NCBI RefSeq assembly: GCF_052064335.1
Contig: NZ_JBQHVU010000009.1
Span: 1 to 64,000, forward strand
Length of the DNA stretch: 64,000 nt
Direction of reading: 5' to 3'
Source of the DNA: Weimeria sp002480925
GTDB taxonomy: Bacteria > Bacillota > Clostridia > Lachnospirales > Lachnospiraceae
Of this stretch, positions 26,465 through 35,006 are shown one piece after another. Made by a program: the position numbers and the translations under genes. The notes below the pieces were generated by a model that was not told the origin of the DNA, did not search any database, and saw nothing but the letters and a program-made list of their open reading frames with translations. Within the stretch, counting starts at the first letter, position 1, and each line of letters opens with the position of its first letter.

Positions 26465-27220
26465 TCAGATAAAGCTTTCCGTTCTGAATCTGTGCTCCTC
26501 AAAGAAAACTGCCCTAAGCCTCTTTGCTATGAACTCCAGATCCAAAAGGACCTGTCCGTTTACATCAAACGAAAAGAGCTTTCCGGCAGGCAGCGAGAAG
26601 ATAAGCTGTATAGTATATAAAAGCGCCGGAGACAGCTCTCTTGCTGTGCCCTTTATCCTGTCACGGCAATCACAATCATAGAAAAAGCAGTCTGCCGGAC
26701 AGAAGAGATTTATGGCATTTACATCAAGCCTTTTACCACAGGCCCTGCAGGAGAAGGCATCTGGATAGACTCCGTTTACCATCATTGTACGCAGGTCATA
26801 TATTATCCTTATGCTTTCCCGCTTGACCTCATGCCTTATAAGAGCCTTTAGTGCCGCATAGACGAGGTTCAGCCTGTCCTTTTCATCTATGCCCTCCCTG
26901 CCGAAATAACCTGCCACCTCAAGGATATACATGCCCATATATGTATCATCGAGATCCTTCAGCAGGTCGTCAAAGCGTGCCTTCTGTCTTGCTGACCGGA
27001 GAGTATAGCTGCTGCTTCCCGCAAAAAATTCGAACTCACCGAAAAAAAACGGATTCGTGGCCGCAAGCAGCGGGCTTCTCGGCTTAGCGCCTCCTCTTAC
27101 GAAGGCAGAAACCTTTCCAAGCTCCCTTGTAAGGACCTCTATCCTCCTGTCGCTTTCTCCTATAGGCATTGATGAGATCACGAAGCCATTTGCACTTACA
27201 AGCTCACTGCCAAAAGCCAC
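26465..27220 (-). CDS. recO: DNA repair protein RecO
   Basis: RecO loads RecA onto SSB-coated DNA together with RecR in the RecFOR pathway. The 251-aa length is typical. The N-terminal OB fold is visible (VISSMPIGESDRRIEVLTRELGKVSAFVRGG), followed by helical segments. The zinc-finger region has CRACGKR and CPADCFFYDCDC. It starts 3 bp after the era stop, the usual Firmicutes era-recO order. Confidence 0.93.
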   Translation of the reverse strand: MAFGSELVSANGFVISSMPIGESDRRIEVLTRELGKVSAFVRGGAKPRSPLLAATNPFFFGEFEFFAGSSSYTLRSARQKARFDDLLKDLDDTYMGMYILEVAGYFGREGIDEKDRLNLVYAALKALIRHEVKRESIRIIYDLRTMMVNGVYPDAFSCRACGKRLDVNAINLFCPADCFFYDCDCRDRIKGTARELSPALLYTIQLIFSLPAGKLFSFDVNGQVLLDLEFIAKRLRAVFFEEHRFRTESFI

Positions 27221-27223
27221 GTC

Positions 27224-28129
27224 CTATTCCTCATCTTCCTTACGGAAACCATAGTTGGCCATAAGGACCTCGCTGTCGCGCCAGTTCTCCTTGACTTTGA
27301 CAAAGAGCTTCAGATTGACCTTGCAGCCCAGAAGGCGCTCTATCTCGAACCTTGCGTTTGTACCTATCCTTTTTAGCATGGCTCCACGCTTTCCTATTAT
27401 GATCCCCTTATGAGATTCCCTCTCGCATATGATGGTCGCGTCTATATCACAGATATGCTTTTCCTCCCTGTCCTTCATGGAGTCTATGATCACGGCTATT
27501 CCGTGAGGTACCTCGCAGGAAAGCACCTGAAGGGCCTTTTCCCTTATCATCTCGGATACTATCGCTCTCTCCGGCTGATCCGTTATGATATCCGGGTCGA
27601 ACAGATAAGGGCCCTCGGGAAGATACTTATAGATAGTAGAGACCAGATCATCGATCCCCTTGTTTCTAAGGGCCGATACCGGCACTATCTCGACAAAGGG
27701 CAGCAGATTCCTGTAGGCCTCTATGGTCATCAGGATATTTTCATGAGGGATGGAATCGATCTTGTTTATTACCAGAATGACCGGAGTCTTACCTGAGGCA
27801 AGCCTTGATGCTATATAGCTATCTCCTCCTCCGACGAACTCATCAGGCTCTATAAGCCAGAGGATCAGGTCGACGCCGTTCATGGCTGCTGCCGTGACCC
27901 TCTGCATATATTGGCCGAGCTTGTTCTTGGGCTTGTGGATGCCAGGTGTATCAAGAAAGACTATCTGTCCTCTTTCGTCTGTATATACTGTTTCTATCCT
28001 GTTTCTCGTTGTCTGGGGCTTGTTGCTTGTTATGGCTATCTTCTGGCCTATGATCCTGTTCATAAGCGTCGACTTCCCTACATTCGGACGGCCTATAAGA
28101 GTAACAAACCCGCTTTTTGTATTATTCAA
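27224..28129 (-). CDS. era: GTPase Era
   Basis: Era binds the 3' end of 16S rRNA and helps 30S ribosome assembly. The GTPase motifs are complete: GRPNVGKST (G1), TTRN (G2), DTPG (G3), NKID (G4) and SAL (G5). The C-terminal KH domain is shown by GIIIGKRGAMLKRIG. I chose the TTG at 28129, where CGGAG lies 6 nt upstream and the start overlaps the peptidase stop by 8 bp. This gives 301 aa, the normal Era size. A frame to 28150, also TTG, lacks a good SD. Confidence 0.94.
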   Translation of the reverse strand: MNNTKSGFVTLIGRPNVGKSTLMNRIIGQKIAITSNKPQTTRNRIETVYTDERGQIVFLDTPGIHKPKNKLGQYMQRVTAAAMNGVDLILWLIEPDEFVGGGDSYIASRLASGKTPVILVINKIDSIPHENILMTIEAYRNLLPFVEIVPVSALRNKGIDDLVSTIYKYLPEGPYLFDPDIITDQPERAIVSEMIREKALQVLSCEVPHGIAVIIDSMKDREEKHICDIDATIICERESHKGIIIGKRGAMLKRIGTNARFEIERLLGCKVNLKLFVKVKENWRDSEVLMANYGFRKEDEE

Positions 28130-31067
28130 ATAGATTCTCCGTTCTGTCAAAGAGGCCCCTGTTCTCCTCTATCGCCTCCTCTGACCCTACGACCGTAAGC
28201 GCTCCATCATCAAGAGCTGCCTTTATCATATCGGCTAAGTCCCTTATATCCTGCTGGCTTGCCCCAAGGACCTGGTCCCTGCTCTTCTGTATGGCCTGAT
28301 CTGAAATACCCTCTATCACTGACCTAAGCGCCAGCTGGCCCTCCATGGATGGTGTGAGCGGAGTATCAAGGGCTCCTATGGCTCCGATCACATACTTTGT
28401 CATATCCCTGTCTGAAGGATCAAAGCTTCTGATATAGTCAGGAGTCGCGAGAAGGATTTCCTCTGACTCCTTAAGGTGCGGATCACGGTAGGTCATTAGG
28501 GTAGTGCTTCCGGTCCTGCGGAAGGCAGCCATGCATCCGTATGCTCCGCCCTTTACCCTGATATTGATCCAGAGATAGTCGTAGCTTAAGGCAACCTTTA
28601 ATATCTGAAGGGCTCCATTATAGTCATATCCCTTCTGTCTGAAATTGCCGGCTATACTTACGAAGTTTACCTTTGATGCGGATGAAAAGGCTTCATTCCT
28701 GCAGGTCTCATCGAGCTCGATGGCAGCGCAAGCAGGCGGCTCCTCTGATCCTATTAGCTCGCCGGCCTTATCAGCATAGCTGTCTATTATATCTATAACC
28801 TCTCTCCTGCCTGTCGTACTTACCACCATGGTCTTTAGTGAAAGGACTTCTCTTAGAGCTCCCTTAAACCATGATATAAAGCCGTCTATCCTCTGGTCAA
28901 AGTTGGCTGCGAAGTCCTGCACGAAGCGAAGATATCCTACTCCGCCGACTGCATCCAAAAGAGCTGCGCTTTTACTTATATGAGACTGTCCTCTAAGGGC
29001 GGCTGCCGAGTGACCTGCGGTCATGAAATGCATCTCTATACCGTTCTTTTCCTCGAGAAGTACCTCCTTTATCCTCTTTCTGTCAGAGAAATCGGTCTTA
29101 AGAAGCATCTGATAGATAAGCTCCATCGCGTTTTCTGCTTCCTCATAGACGAACTTGGTCTTTATATCGAGAAAGAACCTGTATTCGTCTGTCCTTCCTC
29201 CCGGAAGGGGATCTATATCGCCCGTGCCTGTATTCATCACCCTGACATCGGAAGACAGGCTTCCCAGATGGAGATTTACCTCGGTCGAAAAGTCCTTATA
29301 GGAGTATTTCTCTGTATCAAGAAGTCCAAGCAGGCGGCTTCCGAAGGCAAAGGCCGGTGCCTTGTCAAGTCCTGTATTTCCTATGTCAAACAGGATGTTA
29401 AGATAATCTATGCCATTGGTCTCCTGATCTGTAAAGATCACAGGAACTCCGTTTTTAAGCATTACCTGCTTATTTATCCTTCTGGCTTTCTTATCCAGGT
29501 CCTCTCTCGACAGAAGCGGTATCTTTTCCAGATCCTCCTGTGGAGACGGTGTCTGCTGATATTCCTTCAGATGCTTTGTATCTGCGACTATCTGCCTTAT
29601 CTGCTCCTTTGTAAGAGAAGCCTTTTTCTCTTCCATCTGCTTACGGAAGGCCTCGTCCTCCTTCTTCTGCAGTCCGGCCTTAGGAGCACAGGTCACCAGT
29701 GAGCTGTGAGGATTCCTAAGCAGATATCTGCTTATAAGCTCCTCGAAATATCCCTTGTCTATCTCCTGACGAAGTTCCTTGTATATAGGAAGGATAGACA
29801 CCCTGTCAAAGGCTGCCATCCTGTCATAGAGCCAGGAATCGAGGATCCCAAGTCCCCAGATAAGTCCCTTAGGGTAACCGCCGAAATCAGCCTCTCTGTA
29901 CTTGAACTCATCTGAATTGATACCAGCAAGAAGGGATCTGTGGTCAAGTCCCTTGGAAGATAGCTCTGTAAGTGTCCTTTCAACTACATCGATGAAGTCC
30001 TGCTTCCTTTCAGGATCACTACCCTTTACTGTAATAGTAAAATAAGGTTGAGCAATAGTCTGTATCCCTCCATAGACCTCTGTTCCTATCCCGGCGTCAA
30101 GTATAGCCTGACGAACCGGAGCTCCCGGTGCCTCGAGAAGAGCGTAGTCAAGTATATCAAAGGCCATCACGAGCTTTGTATCAAGTGCATTTCCGATAAC
30201 ATAGTTTAGCGAATGAAAAGTCTTACCCTTCTCGCTCTCATCCGCAGAGACCGGATAATCCTTCTCCTCCTCATGCCTGTTTTGAAACGGGACCTGCATG
30301 GCTATCTCTGTCTCTGGATCGTAAGCGTCATAGGCAGACAGATATTCCCTGTCGAGATAGTCGAGCTTTTCTGCCATATCGCAGTTTCCATACAGATAGA
30401 TATATGAATTGGAAGGATGATAGTATCTCTGGTGGAAGGCCTTATATTCCTCATAGCTTAATGAAGGGATATCCGCCGGATCTCCTCCGCTTTCGACTCC
30501 ATAGGTAGTATCCGGATAGAGAGAATGGGTTATCTCTCTTTCGAGCACATCCTCAGGTGATGAGAAGGCTCCCTTCATCTCATTGTAAACGACTCCGTTT
30601 ATAGTAAGTGGAGAATCCAGGTCCTCCATCTCATAATGCCAGCCCTCCTGGCGGAAGATCTCCTGATACTTATAGATATTCGGGTGAAAGACCGCATCCA
30701 TATAGACATCTATCAGATTGGAGAAATCCTTGTCATTTGTCGATGCGACCGGATATACTGTCTTGTCCGGGTAGGTCATCGCATTAAGGAAGGTGTTCAT
30801 AGAGCCCTTCACCAGCTCTACGAATGGATCCTTTACAGGATACTTCTCTGATCCGCAGAGCACAGTATGCTCTATGATATGGGCAGTGCCCTTTGAATTC
30901 TCCGGCGTGGTCCGAAATCCTATATAGAATACCTTATTTACATCATCATTTTCTATCAGAGTAACCATGGCCCCGCTCTTCTTATGACGAAGAAGCGTGC
31001 CTTTTGAATGAATATCGTTTAATTCCTGCTCCTTAAGGAGCTCATACTGTTCCGGTATCCTGTCCAT
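28122..31067 (-). CDS. M16C insulinase-family zinc metallopeptidase
   Basis: These presequence-protease-like enzymes enclose and degrade peptides in a chamber made of four similar domains. The 981-aa length is normal. The inverted zinc motif HIIEH is at residues 63-67, within the family pattern GTAHIIEHTVLCGSEKYP, and a downstream Glu for zinc is expected near NEMKGAFSS (about 145). No signal peptide is present, so it acts in the cytoplasm, probably on small peptides. Its start overlaps the mscS stop by 26 bp and its stop overlaps the era start. Confidence 0.92.
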   Translation of the reverse strand: MDRIPEQYELLKEQELNDIHSKGTLLRHKKSGAMVTLIENDDVNKVFYIGFRTTPENSKGTAHIIEHTVLCGSEKYPVKDPFVELVKGSMNTFLNAMTYPDKTVYPVASTNDKDFSNLIDVYMDAVFHPNIYKYQEIFRQEGWHYEMEDLDSPLTINGVVYNEMKGAFSSPEDVLEREITHSLYPDTTYGVESGGDPADIPSLSYEEYKAFHQRYYHPSNSYIYLYGNCDMAEKLDYLDREYLSAYDAYDPETEIAMQVPFQNRHEEEKDYPVSADESEKGKTFHSLNYVIGNALDTKLVMAFDILDYALLEAPGAPVRQAILDAGIGTEVYGGIQTIAQPYFTITVKGSDPERKQDFIDVVERTLTELSSKGLDHRSLLAGINSDEFKYREADFGGYPKGLIWGLGILDSWLYDRMAAFDRVSILPIYKELRQEIDKGYFEELISRYLLRNPHSSLVTCAPKAGLQKKEDEAFRKQMEEKKASLTKEQIRQIVADTKHLKEYQQTPSPQEDLEKIPLLSREDLDKKARRINKQVMLKNGVPVIFTDQETNGIDYLNILFDIGNTGLDKAPAFAFGSRLLGLLDTEKYSYKDFSTEVNLHLGSLSSDVRVMNTGTGDIDPLPGGRTDEYRFFLDIKTKFVYEEAENAMELIYQMLLKTDFSDRKRIKEVLLEEKNGIEMHFMTAGHSAAALRGQSHISKSAALLDAVGGVGYLRFVQDFAANFDQRIDGFISWFKGALREVLSLKTMVVSTTGRREVIDIIDSYADKAGELIGSEEPPACAAIELDETCRNEAFSSASKVNFVSIAGNFRQKGYDYNGALQILKVALSYDYLWINIRVKGGAYGCMAAFRRTGSTTLMTYRDPHLKESEEILLATPDYIRSFDPSDRDMTKYVIGAIGALDTPLTPSMEGQLALRSVIEGISDQAIQKSRDQVLGASQQDIRDLADMIKAALDDGALTVVGSEEAIEENRGLFDRTENLFE

Positions 31068-31932
31068 TTTTCTCCTTTTCTTTATCTATAAGATTAACAT
31101 CGAGCTGGTTATAAGGGATCGTTATCCCTTCCCTGTCAAAGGTAAGCTTTACACGCTCATTTATTTTCCAGACTCCATCCCAGTAATCATCCATTGGAAG
31201 CCAGATCCTAAAGCCCAGATTCACAGAGGAGTCTGCAAGCTCTCTGACAAAAACCTTTATATCTGTGCCTGCAACCCTGCCCTCTGTCGTCTCTGCTATA
31301 TGGGTAAGGAGCTGCTCTGCCTTCCTCAGATCGTCATCATAGCTTATGGCAAATGTCAGATCTGTCTGTCTCTTGTCTGAAGTCGTGACATTGGTAAGCG
31401 ATGAATTCGCAAGCGTACCGTTAGGGATCACGACTATCTTGTTGTCTATAGTCCTTAACCTTGTGTAGAATATGGAGATCTCCGTGACTGTTCCCTCGTT
31501 CTTATGTGTATCCTCTATTATATAATCGCCTACCTTAAAGGGCTTGAGTAAAAGTATAAGAACCCCTCCGGCGAAGTTGGAAAGAGACCCCTGCAGGGCA
31601 AGTCCTGCAGTAAGTCCTAAAGAGGCGACCGCTGCTGCCACCGAGGATGTCTGGATTCCAAAAAGATTTAAGATGATAAGGATGAGCACTACATAGCACA
31701 GGATCTTAAGTACGCCGTCCGTAAACTGCCTGACTCCTGTATCCACTTCTCTGCGCTCAAGCGAGGATGCTATGACCTTCCTTATGAATCTGATCACCTT
31801 TGCGCCTAGGAACCAGACGACAAGGGCTATGACCACGCTCCAGAAGAAATCGAGCGAGCCTGAAAGGAATTTCCTGAGCCATTCTGTAAGAACCCCGCTG
31901 TTTACTGTTAGAAATAAATAGCCTGTCTGCAT
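31042..31932 (-). CDS. mscS: Small-conductance mechanosensitive channel (MscS type)
   Basis: MscS channels open under membrane tension and protect cells from hypo-osmotic shock. The 296-aa protein has three membrane segments: residues 25-48, 70-92, and the pore helix with the Gly/Ala-rich ASLGLTAGLALQGSLSNFAGG (about 100-120). A cytoplasmic beta domain follows (FKVGDYIIEDTHKNEGTVTE). It lies 5 bp after folC and overlaps the peptidase gene. Confidence 0.92.
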   Translation of the reverse strand: MQTGYLFLTVNSGVLTEWLRKFLSGSLDFFWSVVIALVVWFLGAKVIRFIRKVIASSLERREVDTGVRQFTDGVLKILCYVVLILIILNLFGIQTSSVAAAVASLGLTAGLALQGSLSNFAGGVLILLLKPFKVGDYIIEDTHKNEGTVTEISIFYTRLRTIDNKIVVIPNGTLANSSLTNVTTSDKRQTDLTFAISYDDDLRKAEQLLTHIAETTEGRVAGTDIKVFVRELADSSVNLGFRIWLPMDDYWDGVWKINERVKLTFDREGITIPYNQLDVNLIDKEKEKNGQDTGTV

Positions 31933-31937
31933 TGGTC

Positions 31938-33206
31938 TTACCTCAAATTCTTTAATAATTCTCCTGCAAAATACAAGGAGCCAAAGGCCACTATTCCAAG
32001 TGAACTCTCACCCGAGACAAGCTTCCTTGCCATCGCAAGTGCCTGATCTATATCAGCTGCTGCCACCGCGTCTGCTCCCTGATCCCTTACTATCTCACAT
32101 AGACTATCGGCATCGAGGCTCCTTGTGCTCGGATTAGCGACGCAGATATAGGAGGCCGCAATGCTTTTTGTCCTGCTTACCATATGGCGCACGTCCTTAT
32201 CCTTCATTGCTGAGATAAGAAAAACAAACCTTTTATCCGGATAGGTCTCCTTCAGTGTCCCAGAAAGCGCCTTGACCCCCTGAGGATTATGGGAGCCGTC
32301 TATTATAAAGAGAGGATCATCTGATATCTTCTGTATACGGGCCGGCCAGGTAACTGACCTGATTCCCGAAAGTGCCTTTGAGACGTCAGCCATTGAGTCG
32401 GAAAACTCAAGTGCCGCAAGAGCTGCCGCCTCATTATCAAACTGGAAATCCCCGGCAAGAGGCGGAGTCATCGAAGGATCACGAAGCTGGGCCTTCATAG
32501 AGGCCACTATAAGCGGGGCGCTGACTGAATTCCTCACTGTCTGATCATAGGCCTCATCACATTCGAAGTAGCCTCTTGTGAATTTCTTTATCTCTCTCCT
32601 GACCGATGGCAGATTATGAGCAATGATGACCGGCATTCCGTCACGGATTATACCGGCCTTTTCATCTGCTATTTTTTCAAGCGTATCTCCAAGAATTTCA
32701 GTATGATCAAGACCTATGGCGGTTATAACACCTGCTACCGGAGTCTGGCTTATGCCTCTTGTAGAATCGAGCCTGCCTCCAAGTCCGGTCTCCAATACCA
32801 CATAATCGCAGCCCTGCTCCTTGAAATAAAGCAGAGCCGTCGCCAGACACAGGTCAAAGAAGGTCGGCTCATACCCCTCGTCCGTTCTTACAGACAGAAC
32901 CCTTTCTGCCAGTCTTGCAAAATCAGCCTCGCTTATATATCTGCGATTCACCTGGATCCTCTCCCTTATAGTGATCAGATGAGGAGAGATGAAAAGTCCG
33001 GTCTTAAAGCCATTTGCCTCTAAGGCCGCAGCTATATAGACTGCGACTGAGCCCTTGCCATTGGTCCCGGCTATATGAAAAATCTTCAAACCCCTGTCAG
33101 GATCTGAAAGCTTGGGAAGCAGATGCTCTGTGACCTCTCGTCCCGATCTGCGTCCGAAGCGCTTTAATGATTCAATCTGTTTAACAATATCGGAATATTC
33201 ACTCAT
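31938..33206 (-). CDS. folC: Folylpolyglutamate/dihydrofolate synthase
   Basis: FolC adds glutamates to folates, and often also makes dihydrofolate from dihydropteroate. The ATP loop HIAGTNGKGSV is at about 42-52, with SPHLITIRERIQVN and GLGGRLDSTR after it. A C-terminal domain contains DGSHNPQGVKAL. I place the start at 33206 (ATG), which overlaps the degV stop as ATGA and begins MSEYSDIVKQIESL. This gives 422 aa, the usual size. The longer frame to 33395 would read through degV. Confidence 0.94.
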   Translation of the reverse strand: MSEYSDIVKQIESLKRFGRRSGREVTEHLLPKLSDPDRGLKIFHIAGTNGKGSVAVYIAAALEANGFKTGLFISPHLITIRERIQVNRRYISEADFARLAERVLSVRTDEGYEPTFFDLCLATALLYFKEQGCDYVVLETGLGGRLDSTRGISQTPVAGVITAIGLDHTEILGDTLEKIADEKAGIIRDGMPVIIAHNLPSVRREIKKFTRGYFECDEAYDQTVRNSVSAPLIVASMKAQLRDPSMTPPLAGDFQFDNEAAALAALEFSDSMADVSKALSGIRSVTWPARIQKISDDPLFIIDGSHNPQGVKALSGTLKETYPDKRFVFLISAMKDKDVRHMVSRTKSIAASYICVANPSTRSLDADSLCEIVRDQGADAVAAADIDQALAMARKLVSGESSLGIVAFGSLYFAGELLKNLR

Positions 33207-34060
33207 ACTGCCATTATCACTCCGCCGTCTCCGGCATACATAGATGATACTCCCGCAGTCTCCAGCACAAAGACATCCTTGAAAAGTCCTGTCCTCTTTA
33301 CCTTCTCCTTTAGCGATGAGGCCGTATCCGGTGCATTGCAATGCGATATGGCCACTACCTTCTGATCCGGATGCGAAGTGACCTGGACCATACAATCCAC
33401 CATCTTGTCAAGGGAACGGATCATCCCTCTGGCCTGACCTAACTGCTGTATGCTCCCCTCAGGAGTGGATCCCATCACAGGCTTTATAGAAAGTGTAGTC
33501 GCAAGCATGGCCTTAAGAGACCCCAGGCGGCCTGCTTTCCTAAGTGTATCAAGGGACTCAAGAACGAAAAATGTATGTTCCTCCCTGATAAAGCTATCGA
33601 CTGCCCTTATGACTTCGTCAAAGGTAAGGCCCTTTTTCTCCTCCTGCTCTATATGCTCTGCTATTAGTGTCTGGCCGATCGAGGCAGACCTGGAATCGAA
33701 GACATGGATCCGCTTCAGAGGTCCCTCATCATCCTCATGCTCCTCCTGATAGAGGCTCCTTGCCAGCACTGCTGCATTGTATGAGCCTGAAAGCTTGGCT
33801 GAAAGAGTAACTATATATATATTATCCGCTTCTGCCTCTTCTATAGCGGCAAGGTAGCTTGCCGGAGACGGGCAGGCAGAATGAGGCGGCTCCTTGGAGT
33901 CCTTCATCTTCTTCAGAAAGGCCTTCTGGTCAAAGGTGCTGTCATCCTTCTGTTCGTAGCTACCCACCTGAAGGGTAAGGGGAATATGTGAGAAATGTGC
34001 CTTGTCTTCATCCATATGCCGGGTGAACTCACCACAGCTGTCCACGATAATCTTATACAT
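33203..34060 (-). CDS. DegV family fatty-acid-binding protein
   Basis: DegV proteins bind fatty acids; the FakB members present them to the kinase FakA for incorporation into phospholipid. The 285-aa protein begins YKIIVDSCGEFTRHM, has PPHSACPSPASYLAA (the Thr/Ser-rich ligand site), LSAKLSGSYNAA and RKAGRLGSL. It is the first gene of the nine-gene minus-strand operon down to 23.2 kb. A TATAAT lies about 50 bp upstream without a clear -35, just past the cspA terminator. Confidence 0.9.
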   Translation of the reverse strand: MYKIIVDSCGEFTRHMDEDKAHFSHIPLTLQVGSYEQKDDSTFDQKAFLKKMKDSKEPPHSACPSPASYLAAIEEAEADNIYIVTLSAKLSGSYNAAVLARSLYQEEHEDDEGPLKRIHVFDSRSASIGQTLIAEHIEQEEKKGLTFDEVIRAVDSFIREEHTFFVLESLDTLRKAGRLGSLKAMLATTLSIKPVMGSTPEGSIQQLGQARGMIRSLDKMVDCMVQVTSHPDQKVVAISHCNAPDTASSLKEKVKRTGLFKDVFVLETAGVSSMYAGDGGVIMAV

Positions 34061-34131
34061 CTGTTTTCCTGCCTTAGCTCAGTTACATTAATTGAGACTA
34101 TTATAAATGATTTGCCACCGAAAATAAAGAC

Positions 34132-34175
34132 AAAAAAGGACGGGGCCTTTTCCTAAGAAAAAGATCCCGTCCTTT
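34132..34175 (-). terminator. cspA terminator
   Basis: AAAGGACGGG (34135-34144) pairs with CCCGTCCTTT (34166-34175), a 10-bp stem, followed on the minus strand by a run of T (34137-34132). It lies 18 bp after the cspA stop. Confidence 0.9.
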
Positions 34176-34192
34176 CTGATCCAATGATCCGT

Positions 34193-34393
34193 TTAGTCTG
34201 CTACTTTTACATTAACAGCCTGAGGTCCCTTTGCTCCCTCTGTAAGGTCAAACTCGACCGTGGCGCCCTCTGAAAGGGTCTTGAATCCGTCACCAAGAAT
34301 TCCTGAATAGTGAACGAAAACATCCTTTCCATCTCCATCAGAGATGAAGCCATAACCCTTCTGATTATTAAACCACTTAACTGTGCCTCTCAT
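34193..34393 (-). CDS. cspA: Cold-shock domain protein
   Basis: This 66-aa single cold-shock domain protein is an RNA chaperone that melts secondary structure in mRNAs. The RNA-binding motifs GYGFIS and VFVHYS are in place, with the usual KWFNNQKG N-terminus. SD GGAGG lies 8 nt before the ATG. It has its own promoter (TTTACA-17-TAAAAT) and terminator, so it is a one-gene unit with a 5' leader of about 60 nt. The paralogue number is unknown; the symbol is used for the family. Confidence 0.95.
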   Translation of the reverse strand: MRGTVKWFNNQKGYGFISDGDGKDVFVHYSGILGDGFKTLSEGATVEFDLTEGAKGPQAVNVKVAD

Positions 34394-34460
34394 TTCTAAA
34401 TCCTCCAGTCGGAAACAGATGTCATTAAATCTAAAAACATCATAAACTTATAACATCTAT

Positions 34461-34489
34461 ATTTTATACTTCCTGACTCTGGATGTAAA
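34461..34489 (-). promoter_or_regulatory. cspA promoter, TTTACA-17-TAAAAT
   Basis: On the minus strand TTTACA (34489-34484) and TAAAAT (34466-34461) are 17 bp apart, about 67 bp before the cspA ATG. Confidence 0.65.
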
Positions 34490-34497
34490 GGACATTT

Positions 34498-34992
34498 TCA
34501 AAAATCTATCGAATTTCTGGCAAGAAATCCTTCAAAATATCTGTCCCATTCCTGATCTAAGGACCGGTCCGGCGAAAAAACGCTGTAATTCGTTCCTGTA
34601 ACAGCCGTTACTTCCCCGTTTTTATAGGAAACCGTGATATTTAATGAAATTATATCTGAAGGTGACAGCGATGAGGAAGACTTTTCTATCAGATCAGCCA
34701 CCAGTGAGGCCGGAGCGTGAAAAACAAGCTTCATCGCGAGCGGAGTCCTCTTGCCCTTTATTATCTCAAACAGGAATCCCCTGATAAGCCTATATCTGAC
34801 AAAGGGCTCATCCGGAAAATCCTCACTTGCCCTTTCCTCATCTGAATAATAGTCTGAAATGAAGCTGCCGTCTATTGTATATGTGACAAAGGTCTTTACT
34901 ACAGCCTCACTTACAGTGAAGCTGTCAAAGACATCGCGGGTAAGAAGCCCTGACATGAACTCCCTTATCCCGCTTATTCTGAATAATTTCAT
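34498..34992 (-). CDS. DUF5721 family protein
   Basis: A 164-aa cytoplasmic protein of a family found in Lachnospiraceae and relatives, with no known function. The start at 34992 (MKLFRISGIREFMSGLL) has GGGAG 6 nt upstream; the frame to 35010 has none. The N-terminus KLFRI...F...LL is the most recognisable part, followed by alternating strands such as AMKLVFHAP and ISLNITVSYKNGEVTAVTG. It lies 14 bp after clpX and is probably its operon partner, which is all the context offers. Confidence 0.75.
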   Translation of the reverse strand: MKLFRISGIREFMSGLLTRDVFDSFTVSEAVVKTFVTYTIDGSFISDYYSDEERASEDFPDEPFVRYRLIRGFLFEIIKGKRTPLAMKLVFHAPASLVADLIEKSSSSLSPSDIISLNITVSYKNGEVTAVTGTNYSVFSPDRSLDQEWDRYFEGFLARNSIDF

Positions 34993-35006
34993 ACCTAACT
35001 CCCGGA